From Brenneria salicis ATCC 15712 = DSM 30166 (lineage in GTDB: Bacteria > Pseudomonadota > Gammaproteobacteria > Enterobacterales > Enterobacteriaceae), in NCBI RefSeq assembly GCF_003315515.1, contig NZ_QNRY01000038.1, positions 1-33,599 of the forward strand: DNA of 33,599 nt. The letters are read 5' to 3'. Position numbers and translations under genes: made by a program. Position 1 is the stretch's first letter. Every line of letters starts with the position of its first letter. Shown here one piece after another: positions 26,653-33,599 of this stretch. The notes under the pieces are model-generated. The model saw only the letters and a list, made by a program, of their open reading frames with translations. It was not told the DNA's origin and did no database searches.

Positions 26653-28803
26653 ATGCAGAAAGTGATCACGGTCTGTCCTTATTGCGGTTCAGGCTGCAAA
26701 ATTAACTTGTTGGTTGAAAACGGCAAAGTGGTTGGCGCAGAAGGCGCCAATGGCGTGACAAACGAGGGCGAACTTTGTCTGAAAGGCTATTACGGCTGGG
26801 ATTTTCTGAACGACACCAAATTACTGACCCCGCGTCTGAAACGACCGCTGATCCGCCGTCAGAAAGGCGCGCCCTTTGAGGCCGTATCATGGGATGAAGC
26901 CATCGAATTCGCCAGTTCCCGCCTGAAGGCGATTAAAGAGAAATACGGCCCCGACGTCATCATGCATACCGGCTCTTCGCGCGGACCAGGCAACGAAACC
27001 AACTATGTGATGCAGAAGTTCGCCCGCGCGGTAACCGGTAATAACAATGTTGACTGCTGCGCCCGTGTCTGCCACGGCCCTTCGGTCGCCGGTTTGCAGG
27101 TAACGCTGGGTAACGGCGCCATGAGTAACTCCATCTGCGAAATCGAACATACCGAATGTATTCTGGTCTTCGGCTATAACCCCGCTGATTCGCATCCTAT
27201 CGTCGCCCGCCGGATCCTGAAAGCCAGAGAGCGTGGCGCCAACATTATCGTGTGCGACCCGCGTCACATTGAAACCGCGCGGATCGCCGATCTGTGGTTG
27301 CCGCTAAACAACGGCTCCAACATGGCGCTGGTCAACGCGTTCGCCAATGTGCTGATCACTGAAGGCCTGTACAACAAGGAGTACGTGGCGCGCCATACTG
27401 AAGGATTTGAAGAGTATCGCCAGATCGTCGCCAAATACACGCCGGAGTATGTCGCGGACATCACCGGACTGTCACCGCAACTTATTCGCGATGCCATGCG
27501 GATGTACGCCGCCGCGCCTTCCGCCACCATTTTGTGGGGCATGGGCGTGACCCAGTGGGGTCAGGGTGTCGACGTGGTGAAAGGCTTGTCTGGTCTGGCA
27601 TTGCTGACGAGCAATCTGGGCCGCCCGAATGTCGGCGTTGGCCCGGTACGCGGTCAGAATAACGTGCAGGGCGCCTGTGATATGGGCGCGTTGCCTAATG
27701 TGTTCCCCGGTTATCAAAAAGTTACGGATCCGGCTGTGCGGGAGAAATTTGCCAAAGCCTGGGGCGTGCCAAGCCTGTCCGACCAGATCGGCTATTCCCT
27801 GACCGATGTTCCACACAAAATCAAAGAGGGCAAAATCAGGGCCAATTACGTAATGGGGGAAGATCCGCTGCAAACCGAGCCGGATCTGTCCATGATGCGC
27901 GAAGCGTTCAGTGAATTGGAACTGCTGATTGTGCAGGACATCTTTATGACCAAAACCGCATCAGTCGCCGACGTGATTTTGCCGGCCACCTCCTGGGGCG
28001 AACACGAAGGCGTCTACTCAGCCGCCGACCGTGGCTTCCAGCGCTTCTACAAAGCGGTTGAACCTCAGGGCGACGTGAAACCGGACTGGGAAATCATCAG
28101 CCTGATGGCGACCGCGCTCGGTTATCCTATGCACTATAACAATACGCAGGAAATCTGGGACGAACTGCGCCACCTCTGCCCGCTGTATTACGGCGCGACT
28201 TACGAAAAAATGGCCGGATTGGGCTATATCCCCTGGCCGTGCACCACCGAAGACAGCCCCGGCACGCCGTGGTTGTATGCCGGTAACCAGTTCGACCGTC
28301 CTGGCGGCAAAGGCTTGTTATTCGCAACGGAATGGCGACCGCCAATGGAACAGGTTGATGAGAACTATCCTCTGGTGCTATGCACCGTGCGGGAAGTGGG
28401 TCACTATTCCTGTCGTTCCATGACCGGCAACTGCACCGCGTTGCAAACGTTGGCGGATGAACCCGGTTATGTGCAGGTCAACCCGGAAGACGCCGAGCGC
28501 CTGGGGCTACGCGATCAAGAACTGGCCTGGGTTTCCTCGCGACGCGGCAAAGTCATCAGCCGTGTCGCCATCAGTGAACGCATCAACAAGGGCGCGGTTT
28601 ACATGACCTATCAATGGTGGATTGGCGCTTGTAATGAACTGACGCTCGATCACCTCGATCCAATTTCCAAAACGCCGGAATACAAGTATTGCGCCGTCAA
28701 ACTGGAAGCCATTGAGGATCAACTAGCGGCGGAAAATTACGTGCAACAGGAATACAGCGAATTGAAGGCGCGTCTGCGCAGGACTGCGGAAGAAGTGAAT
28801 TAA
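26653..28803 (+). CDS. fdhF: FdhF, formate dehydrogenase H, cysteine (selenium-free) form
   Basis: This 716-residue molybdopterin oxidoreductase is essentially the same length as E. coli FdhF. The N-terminal [4Fe-4S] ligands are Cys8, 11, 15 and 42, with the electron-relay Lys44. The active-site residues His141 and Arg333 (in PVRGQNN) are in register. Position 140, selenocysteine (TGA) in E. coli, is here Cys encoded by TGC at 27070-27072 within ARVCHGPS. It should therefore need no SelABC machinery. It oxidises formate to CO2 in the cytoplasm and feeds electrons to hydrogenase-4. A selenium-free FdhF has been described as part of a working FHL-2 complex in Pectobacterium atrosepticum. AAGGAG precedes the ATG at good spacing. 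Confidence 0.95.
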   Translation: MQKVITVCPYCGSGCKINLLVENGKVVGAEGANGVTNEGELCLKGYYGWDFLNDTKLLTPRLKRPLIRRQKGAPFEAVSWDEAIEFASSRLKAIKEKYGPDVIMHTGSSRGPGNETNYVMQKFARAVTGNNNVDCCARVCHGPSVAGLQVTLGNGAMSNSICEIEHTECILVFGYNPADSHPIVARRILKARERGANIIVCDPRHIETARIADLWLPLNNGSNMALVNAFANVLITEGLYNKEYVARHTEGFEEYRQIVAKYTPEYVADITGLSPQLIRDAMRMYAAAPSATILWGMGVTQWGQGVDVVKGLSGLALLTSNLGRPNVGVGPVRGQNNVQGACDMGALPNVFPGYQKVTDPAVREKFAKAWGVPSLSDQIGYSLTDVPHKIKEGKIRANYVMGEDPLQTEPDLSMMREAFSELELLIVQDIFMTKTASVADVILPATSWGEHEGVYSAADRGFQRFYKAVEPQGDVKPDWEIISLMATALGYPMHYNNTQEIWDELRHLCPLYYGATYEKMAGLGYIPWPCTTEDSPGTPWLYAGNQFDRPGGKGLLFATEWRPPMEQVDENYPLVLCTVREVGHYSCRSMTGNCTALQTLADEPGYVQVNPEDAERLGLRDQELAWVSSRRGKVISRVAISERINKGAVYMTYQWWIGACNELTLDHLDPISKTPEYKYCAVKLEAIEDQLAAENYVQQEYSELKARLRRTAEEVN

Positions 28804-28809
28804 CGCACT

Positions 28810-28836
28810 GATGCGGCCAGGCTCGCTGGCCGCATC
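28810..28836. terminator. Bidirectional hairpin between fdhF and the fhlA-type gene
   Basis: GATGCGGCCAG and CTGGCCGCATC form a perfect 11-bp stem with the loop GCTCG. It lies seven bases past the fdhF stop codon and before the convergent fhlA stop. The plus-strand tail is pyrimidine-rich (CCGTTCTCCCTT). Confidence 0.75.
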
Positions 28837-28846
28837 CCGTTCTCCC

Positions 28847-31012
28847 TTACTCCATATCTTCAATCGCTTTAACCGAAATCCCCATCCGCTGCATACGTGA
28901 CAACAAGGTGGTGCGCTTCAAACCGAGTTTGGCGGCGGCGCCTTTTGGCCCGGCGACGATGCCATTGGTTTCTTTCAATACCCGGATAATACGCTGACGC
29001 TCAGACTCTTCCTCGTCATTTTCCCGTACCGGCTGCGCCATCGGCGCGACTTTCATGGCAACCGTCTTCGGACTTTCCCGTGGCGAGAGGTGAGGTTGCA
29101 GTTCCGCCAATTGTAAATTCAACGTCGTTCCTCTGGTGAGGATCACCGCTCTTTCAATCACATTCTCCAATTCACGCACATTGCCCGGCCAGGGAAGTTT
29201 GCTCAATTGGCGCAACATTTCTGATGGAATGTTGTCAATGGCGCGGTTCATGAGGCGTGCGATCTTGCGGGTAAAAAACTTCGCCAGCAACGGAATATCT
29301 TCCGGTCGTTCACGCAGCGGCGGGATCACAATCGGGAAAACGTTCAGGCGATAATACAGATCGCTGCGATATTCCCGATCGGCCACCATCTGTTTCAGGT
29401 CACGATTGGTGGCCGCAATCAGGCGGACATCCACCGGGATCACCTTGCTTCCCCCCAGACGCTCAATCTCCCGCTCTTGCAAAACGCGTAGCAGTTTAGG
29501 CTGCAACTCCAGCGGGATATCCCCCACTTCATCCAGAAACAGCGTACTTTTATCCGCCAGTTCAAAGCGCCCCTGACGCTGACTTGAAGCCCCCGTAAAA
29601 GCGCCCTTCTCATGGCCGAACAGATCGCTTTCCAGTAACCCGGACGGGATCGCCGCACAATTCATCTTCACCATACGGTTCGCCTTGCGTGAACTCAGGC
29701 TGTGAATGGCGCGGGCGATCAACTCTTTCCCGGTGCCGGTCTCCCCCAGGATCAGCACCGTGCTGTCACTGTTCGCCACCATTTCCACCTGTTCCAGCAC
29801 CTGACGGATCGCCGCGCTGCGACCAATAATTTCACCGAAAGCTTCGCCGCCCACGCTATGGGTACGTTCGGTGAGTTGCTCCGTCAGATAGAAATTCTCG
29901 TGGATAAGTGAATCCTTCAAACGGGTGATTTGCTCGTAAGCCAGCGCATTATCCAACGCGATGGCAATACGCGCCGCAATCTGCCGCAGCAATTTTATAT
30001 CCGCTTTGCTGACGGATAAATCGCTGTCATGCGCCAGTTCCAGCACGCCCAGCACGCGATCGCCAAACGTCAGCGGCAGCAGGCAGGCATGCTTCAGGCT
30101 ACTGTCGAACCATTGCGCCAGATAACGCGGATGCTCCGCTGAATTCAGGTCATTGTCACGATTGATGAGCAAAACATTATTGTCGCGCATGACCGCTTCC
30201 GCTCGCGTTTCCGACAGCTTGAGCGAGCCTTCGCCGCAATGCGGCGAGCACCCGGAGAGGTAATGCGTGGCGTAATACTTGAGGGTTTTATCGTCGTCAT
30301 CGTGATCACGCAATGCCAGCGCCACGAAATCGATGCCGAAAAAACGATGAATCTCTTTGGACACCTCCTGCGCCAGCGCCTTCAGTTCCAGTTTGGAAAT
30401 GACGGTATTCGTTACGTCAACCAGAATACGGAAGTGATCGCGTTCATGGCGCAGCCGCTCTTCCTCAAGCTGCGCCTGCTCTCGTTCGCCGATCTGTTCC
30501 AGCTTCAGCGTAATGATATCGGTAAGCGCCTGAAAGAAAATAATTTCACTCTCATCAAATCGGCTGCCGTCCGTTTTAATGAACTCGACGCCGCCTAACG
30601 AACGCTGCGACGTCAGCAACGGTAACTGGCAATAATCGCTGAGTCCGGCATATGCCGGCTGGATCATAAGATGAGGAAATTCGCGCTGGAAATGCGCCCG
30701 GTCGCAGTGCAGCGGCGTATGGGTATGCCAAACGATGCCGCACGGTCCATCCAATAACAAGATCGTCTCTTCACTACAGCGGGTTTTGTTCTCTCTGCGG
30801 TCGTAACGGTAAAGCCGCGTTCGATTATGCAGCAGGTCGATCAGCAACACGTTGACCCGTCCGAACCGGACAACAGAAAAAGACAAGCTATCCAACACTT
30901 GCAACAGGGCTTCTATACTGCGTTGTTGCAGTAGAGTTTGTGACACCTTCAGGAGGGCATCCTGCCATAGAATCGACAACCTTGATGGGGAATCTGTCAG
31001 TCGTATCACCAT
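28847..31012 (-). CDS. fhlA: FhlA/HyfR-type sigma-54-dependent activator of formate hydrogenlyase
   Basis: This 721-residue regulator has an N-terminal FhlA-like sensory region (1-180), a GAF domain (about 200-360), an AAA+ domain with Walker A GETGTGKE (423-430) and the sigma-54 contact loop GAFTGA (470-475), and a C-terminal Fis-type helix-turn-helix (GPKGAAAKLGLKRTTLLSRMQRMG). FhlA binds formate and activates RpoN promoters. Three such promoters lie in this window. The C-terminal third shares features with E. coli HyfR (MNRAID, NDEEE...QRI, SRMQR.GISV) as well as FhlA, so the name is by role. The ATG at 31012 is chosen over a GTG two codons upstream; both have weak ribosome sites, suggesting low expression. 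No sigma-54 promoter precedes it. Confidence 0.9.
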   Translation of the reverse strand: MVIRLTDSPSRLSILWQDALLKVSQTLLQQRSIEALLQVLDSLSFSVVRFGRVNVLLIDLLHNRTRLYRYDRRENKTRCSEETILLLDGPCGIVWHTHTPLHCDRAHFQREFPHLMIQPAYAGLSDYCQLPLLTSQRSLGGVEFIKTDGSRFDESEIIFFQALTDIITLKLEQIGEREQAQLEEERLRHERDHFRILVDVTNTVISKLELKALAQEVSKEIHRFFGIDFVALALRDHDDDDKTLKYYATHYLSGCSPHCGEGSLKLSETRAEAVMRDNNVLLINRDNDLNSAEHPRYLAQWFDSSLKHACLLPLTFGDRVLGVLELAHDSDLSVSKADIKLLRQIAARIAIALDNALAYEQITRLKDSLIHENFYLTEQLTERTHSVGGEAFGEIIGRSAAIRQVLEQVEMVANSDSTVLILGETGTGKELIARAIHSLSSRKANRMVKMNCAAIPSGLLESDLFGHEKGAFTGASSQRQGRFELADKSTLFLDEVGDIPLELQPKLLRVLQEREIERLGGSKVIPVDVRLIAATNRDLKQMVADREYRSDLYYRLNVFPIVIPPLRERPEDIPLLAKFFTRKIARLMNRAIDNIPSEMLRQLSKLPWPGNVRELENVIERAVILTRGTTLNLQLAELQPHLSPRESPKTVAMKVAPMAQPVRENDEEESERQRIIRVLKETNGIVAGPKGAAAKLGLKRTTLLSRMQRMGISVKAIEDME

Positions 31013-31857
31013 AACCACCGCAATAAAGTCAACAAAATTACTGGGGATATGTAGTGTAAGGATTAACGAACGGAAATCCTACGCCATCATGTCGATAGCT
31101 TGATCTGAATCGCTATTAACCAGAAGAATAATCAAGAAAAAATGCGAAATATTATTGTAATGACAACCATTTTATTACCGGAGGCCAAACCCCGAATAAT
31201 GGAAAATATTCCGTTTACCACCTCTGTTCGCCATCATTTTTTGCTCTCTGGCTTAAGCAATTACTCACAACTTTGAAACAAAATAATTACAAATAAAGTA
31301 TATATTTTAATCACAAAATTATTTCAGGAAATATTTACTGCTGGCAGATAAATTAAATACCTTAGTAAAATTTAAATAAATTAATCGGATAAAATCACAG
31401 CGACTTGCTTCCATAAAAATGGTGGGACTTCAAACAAAAAACATTTCTTAAAATAAAGTAACAAATCGTAAGGAATAAATAAAATATGCCTACAATATGT
31501 ACAATAAAATCTACAAGAAAATATGTCTTCCTTTGCCCTCTCTTCCTCAGCTTGTAATACCTTCATAACCCGCTGTTTATATACATGTTTAAATAAGATG
31601 CCATACTAATGGCCAGCCGCCATTTCCTATTGAATGAGCTATTGACACGTACTTTTTCATGACAAAGATCACATTTGCATTTTAATAAACAGAAAAAAAA
31701 TGTAAAAATTCAGAATCGTTGTAATATCGGCGTGCAGACACAACACCCCAATAACAGATCAGGGTGATGAATCGGGTTTGTTTATTTTATAAACACTCGC
31801 TTATCACACTGTAATAATATTGTGTTGTCTGAATAACATCACCAACATGAGGTTTAT
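31013..31857. other. AT-rich intergenic region, no gene seen
   Basis: About 845 bases between divergent fhlA and the symporter are AT-rich, especially 31250-31520. A 61-codon frame on the minus strand (31381-31566) has low-complexity composition, no ribosome site and no recognisable motif, so it is not called. The stretch should hold the fhlA promoter and the symporter promoter (CRP-like site at 31658-31673). Confidence 0.6.
31658..31673 (+). promoter_or_regulatory. CRP-like site upstream of the symporter
   Basis: CATGACAAAGATCACA matches TGTGA-N6-TCACA at eight of ten positions (perfect right half). A -10-like TAATAT follows at 31722-31727. The site's centre is about 68-70 bases before the implied start, a class I-like spacing. 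Confidence 0.5.
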
Positions 31858-33168
31858 ATGCAAAGGCAGAAGTTAGTCATACAGATAGCCGTCGCTATCT
31901 TGTTAGGTATTTTGATTGGATGGGCTTGCCACCAATATCTGGAAGTGGGACGCGCAAAAGAAATCGCGTCTTACTTCAATATGGTCACGGACATCTTTCT
32001 TCGTCTTATCAAGATGATCATTGCACCGCTGGTATTTGCAACGCTGGTTTCCGGCCTGGCGAGCATGGGGAAATCCTCCGCGGTTGGCCGTATCGGTATG
32101 AAAGCGATGATCTGGTTCGTTACCGCCTCTGTCCTTTCTCTGCTCATCGGCATGATGCTGGCAAACTTCTTTCAGCCCGGCGCAGGCATGAACCTGGAGA
32201 TCTCCCCCGTCGCGGCGCCAGTTGCATCCGGTCTGAACACCGATGGCTTTACGCTTAAGAGCTTCATCAGCCACATCTTCCCGAAAAGTATCGTGGAAGC
32301 GATGGCAAACAACGAAATTCTACAGATTCTGGTTTTCTCTCTGTTCTTCGGTTCTGCCCTTGCTTACGTCAAACATAGTAACAAACATGCAACAATCATC
32401 ATTTCGATGATCGAGGAACTGGCGAAAGTGATGTTCCGCGTGACTGACTATGTCATGTCGCTGGCGCCTATCGCCGTGTTCGCCGCCATTGCCTCCGCCA
32501 TCACCACTCAGGGCCTGGGTCTGATTTATGACTTCGGTAAACTGATCGGCGAGTTCTATCTCGGCCTGGTGTTATTGTGGGCAGCGCTGTTCGGCGTCGG
32601 CTATGCGTTTCTCGGCAAGGCAATCGTTAAACTGTTCAAACTGATCCGCGAACCCATCATGCTGGCGTTCGCCACTGCGAGCAGTGAATCCGCTTATCCG
32701 AAAACCATGGAAGCATTGACCAAATTCGGCGTGCCGAAGAAAATCACCAGCTTCGTGTTGCCATTGGGCTACTCATTCAACCTTGACGGTTCGATGATGT
32801 ATCAATCCTTTGCGATCCTGTTCATCGCTCAGGCTTACAACATCGATCTGAGCTTGACGCAACAGATTCTGATTCTGTTGACCCTGATGATCACCAGTAA
32901 AGGGATGGCTGGCGTAGCGCGTGCTTCTGTGGTGGTGGTGGCGGCGACGCTGCCGATGTTCAGCCTGCCGGAAGCTGGTATTCTGCTGATTATCGGTATC
33001 GATCAGTTTCTGGATATGGGCCGTACCGCTACCAACGTGGTGGGTAACAGTATCTCTACCGCTGTCGTTGCCAGCCTGGAAAAAGGCAAATATGACGAGG
33101 ATGACGAAGAGGAACAGGAAGATCCCGCCGTCGCCTACGAGCAAACCCAAGCCACGCAGAACTCCTGA
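31858..33168 (+). CDS. Dicarboxylate/amino-acid:cation symporter (DAACS family, GltP/DctA-like)
   Basis: This 436-residue membrane symporter has the DAACS landmarks: LIKMIIAPLVFATLVSG near helix 3, the serine-rich loop ATASSESAYPKTME of hairpin 1, GYSFNLDGSMMYQS of helix 7, SKGMAGV of hairpin 2, and DQFLDMGRTATNVVGN of helix 8 with the substrate-binding Asp, Arg/Thr and Asn positions. The family imports C4-dicarboxylates, glutamate or aspartate with H+ or Na+. SSES and the helix 8 sequence do not settle which one. GAGGTTTAT precedes the ATG. An acidic tail (DEDDEEEQED) followed by a Gln/Thr-rich end is unusual next to E. coli GltP or DctA. A CRP-like site and a downstream hairpin frame it as a single-gene unit. 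Confidence 0.9.
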   Translation: MQRQKLVIQIAVAILLGILIGWACHQYLEVGRAKEIASYFNMVTDIFLRLIKMIIAPLVFATLVSGLASMGKSSAVGRIGMKAMIWFVTASVLSLLIGMMLANFFQPGAGMNLEISPVAAPVASGLNTDGFTLKSFISHIFPKSIVEAMANNEILQILVFSLFFGSALAYVKHSNKHATIIISMIEELAKVMFRVTDYVMSLAPIAVFAAIASAITTQGLGLIYDFGKLIGEFYLGLVLLWAALFGVGYAFLGKAIVKLFKLIREPIMLAFATASSESAYPKTMEALTKFGVPKKITSFVLPLGYSFNLDGSMMYQSFAILFIAQAYNIDLSLTQQILILLTLMITSKGMAGVARASVVVVAATLPMFSLPEAGILLIIGIDQFLDMGRTATNVVGNSISTAVVASLEKGKYDEDDEEEQEDPAVAYEQTQATQNS

Positions 33169-33183
33169 TACGTGAACGATTAT

Positions 33184-33205
33184 CTGGCGGCCTAAGGGCC
33201 GCCAG
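33184..33205. terminator. Hairpin after the symporter gene, probable bidirectional terminator
   Basis: CTGGCGGCC and GGCCGCCAG form a perfect 9-bp stem with the loop TAAG, 15 bases past the symporter stop and before the convergent truncated gene. No clear T tract follows on the plus strand. Confidence 0.6.
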
Positions 33206-33241
33206 TGCGATCAACACGCGCCGGTATTCAGGCTTTAAATA

Positions 33242-33375
33242 TTAGCGCGGCAGCGCTTTTATATATCGCCAGAACTTTTCCGATGCCATATTCAGCCTGG
33301 CATCAAGGCGATAAAGATAGACGCCCATGCTCATCGCGGCATTCCCCTCATCAAGGATCACCAGTTCCTGACTTT
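33242..33375 (-). pseudogene. 3' remnant of a gene cut by the IS630 element, possibly a LysR-type regulator
   Basis: Reading inward from the IS boundary, 43 in-frame codons end at TAA (33242-33244). The peptide starts ESQELVILDEG, continues GVYLYRLDARLN and ends FWRYIKALPR. The pattern of a short strand, a YLYR-like strand and a final helix with FW..IKAL is reminiscent of the end of LysR-type effector domains, but the match is by eye and short. The 5' part is absent from this window and would lie beyond the IS if it still exists. It is convergent with the symporter gene and could have been its regulator. Confidence 0.4.
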
Positions 33376-33597
33376 CTAAATAACTGATCCTAATATCGCT
33401 ACATTTTTACCACCATGATTCCCACCGGGGAATGGGCTGACAGTATTCATAAAGTGACGCACTTTTTTCAGTAACTGCCACATTGAGCGGCACTGGTGGT
33501 TTCCGGTTATCGTTTCGTGCAGCGCCTGCCACAGCCGTTCAACATGATTTACCCAGGGCGAGTAAACCGGCTGATAAATAACACGAAACTTCGGATT
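33376..33597 (-). CDS. IS630-family transposase, C-terminal fragment (right copy)
   Basis: The last 73 codons of a transposase, nearly identical to the left-hand fragment, with the same YSPWVNHVERLW motif holding the catalytic glutamate and the same TAG stop at the element boundary. It differs by Gly for Arg and Ile for Thr. The 5' part lies outside the window. Confidence 0.8.
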   Translation of the reverse strand, partial: NPKFRVIYQPVYSPWVNHVERLWQALHETITGNHQCRSMWQLLKKVRHFMNTVSPFPGGNHGGKNVAILGSVI

Positions 33598-33599
33598 CT
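33378..33599 (-). mobile_element. 3' end of an IS630-family insertion sequence (right copy)
   Basis: Reverse complement of 1-222 with two mismatches. The junction TAAATAACTGATCCTAAT matches the left terminus, and the flanking sequence diverges immediately outside it (ACTTTC here, GATGAC at the left copy on the equivalent strand). This shows two independent insertions. Confidence 0.85.

Noticed and set aside
27037-27110. In-frame selenocysteine TGA in fdhF
   Set aside because: The codon at residue 140 is TGC and the frame is open throughout, so no recoding is needed.
31381-31566. 61-codon frame on the minus strand in the AT-rich spacer before the symporter
   Set aside because: Composition follows the AT-rich background, there is no ribosome site, and no motif beyond a stray pair of CxxC-like cysteines.
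1-33599. Composite transposon made by the two IS630 ends
   Set aside because: The enclosed genes have host-like composition and a core enterobacterial arrangement, and the two termini have different target flanks, so independent insertions are simpler than mobilisation of the segment.

Overview
The window reads as chromosome of a soft-rot-type enterobacterium (Pectobacteriaceae: Pectobacterium, Dickeya or Brenneria-like). This is inferred from about 55% GC coding DNA, Enterobacterales-style proteins throughout, and a hydrogenase-4 formate hydrogenlyase locus with a selenium-free FdhF, an arrangement known from Pectobacterium. No rRNA, tRNA, CRISPR array or phage genes were seen. Both window ends are the 3' ends of two IS630-family transposase copies in inverted orientation that differ at two positions, so the whole segment is bracketed by an inverted IS pair.

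Layout. (1) 1-2800: IS630 end, an AEC-family permease with a perfect CRP palindrome upstream, an AT-rich spacer, and an EamA/DMT permease broken by a small deletion. (2) 2853-10700, minus strand: a complete P19/FTR1 (FetMP-like) iron uptake system. In transcription order it holds an FTR1 permease with a large periplasmic domain, periplasmic P19, a DUF2318 membrane protein, two FtsX/MacB-like permeases, an ABC ATPase and a thioredoxin-like lipoprotein. Its promoter carries a Fur box and, upstream, an FNR-like site. (3) 10701-22690: a hypC/hybG-type chaperone gene (minus) diverges from a tightly packed operon hyfABCDEFGHIJ-hycI (plus), which encodes hydrogenase-4, its HycH/HyfJ factor and its maturation protease. 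Each direction has a recognisable sigma-54 -24/-12 promoter. (4) 22817-25574: an Ahr-type aldehyde reductase and a Tar-like chemoreceptor. (5) 25978-31012: a third sigma-54 promoter drives hydN-fdhF; the convergent fhlA/hyfR-type activator gene follows. (6) 31013-33599: AT-rich spacer with a CRP-like site, a dicarboxylate/amino-acid:cation symporter, the 3' stub of a probable regulator gene cut by the second IS630 copy, and the IS end.

How it works together. FdhF oxidises formate. Electrons pass through HydN/HyfA-type ferredoxin subunits to the HyfG/HyfI [NiFe] hydrogenase, which is anchored on the HyfB/C/D/E/F membrane arm related to complex I and Mrp antiporters. HypC/HybG and HycI serve Ni-Fe site assembly and HyfG C-terminal processing. 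The FhlA-type activator most likely drives all three sigma-54 promoters. The hypC gene points into the iron-uptake operon with no visible terminator between them, so formate-dependent transcription could also reach the iron importer.
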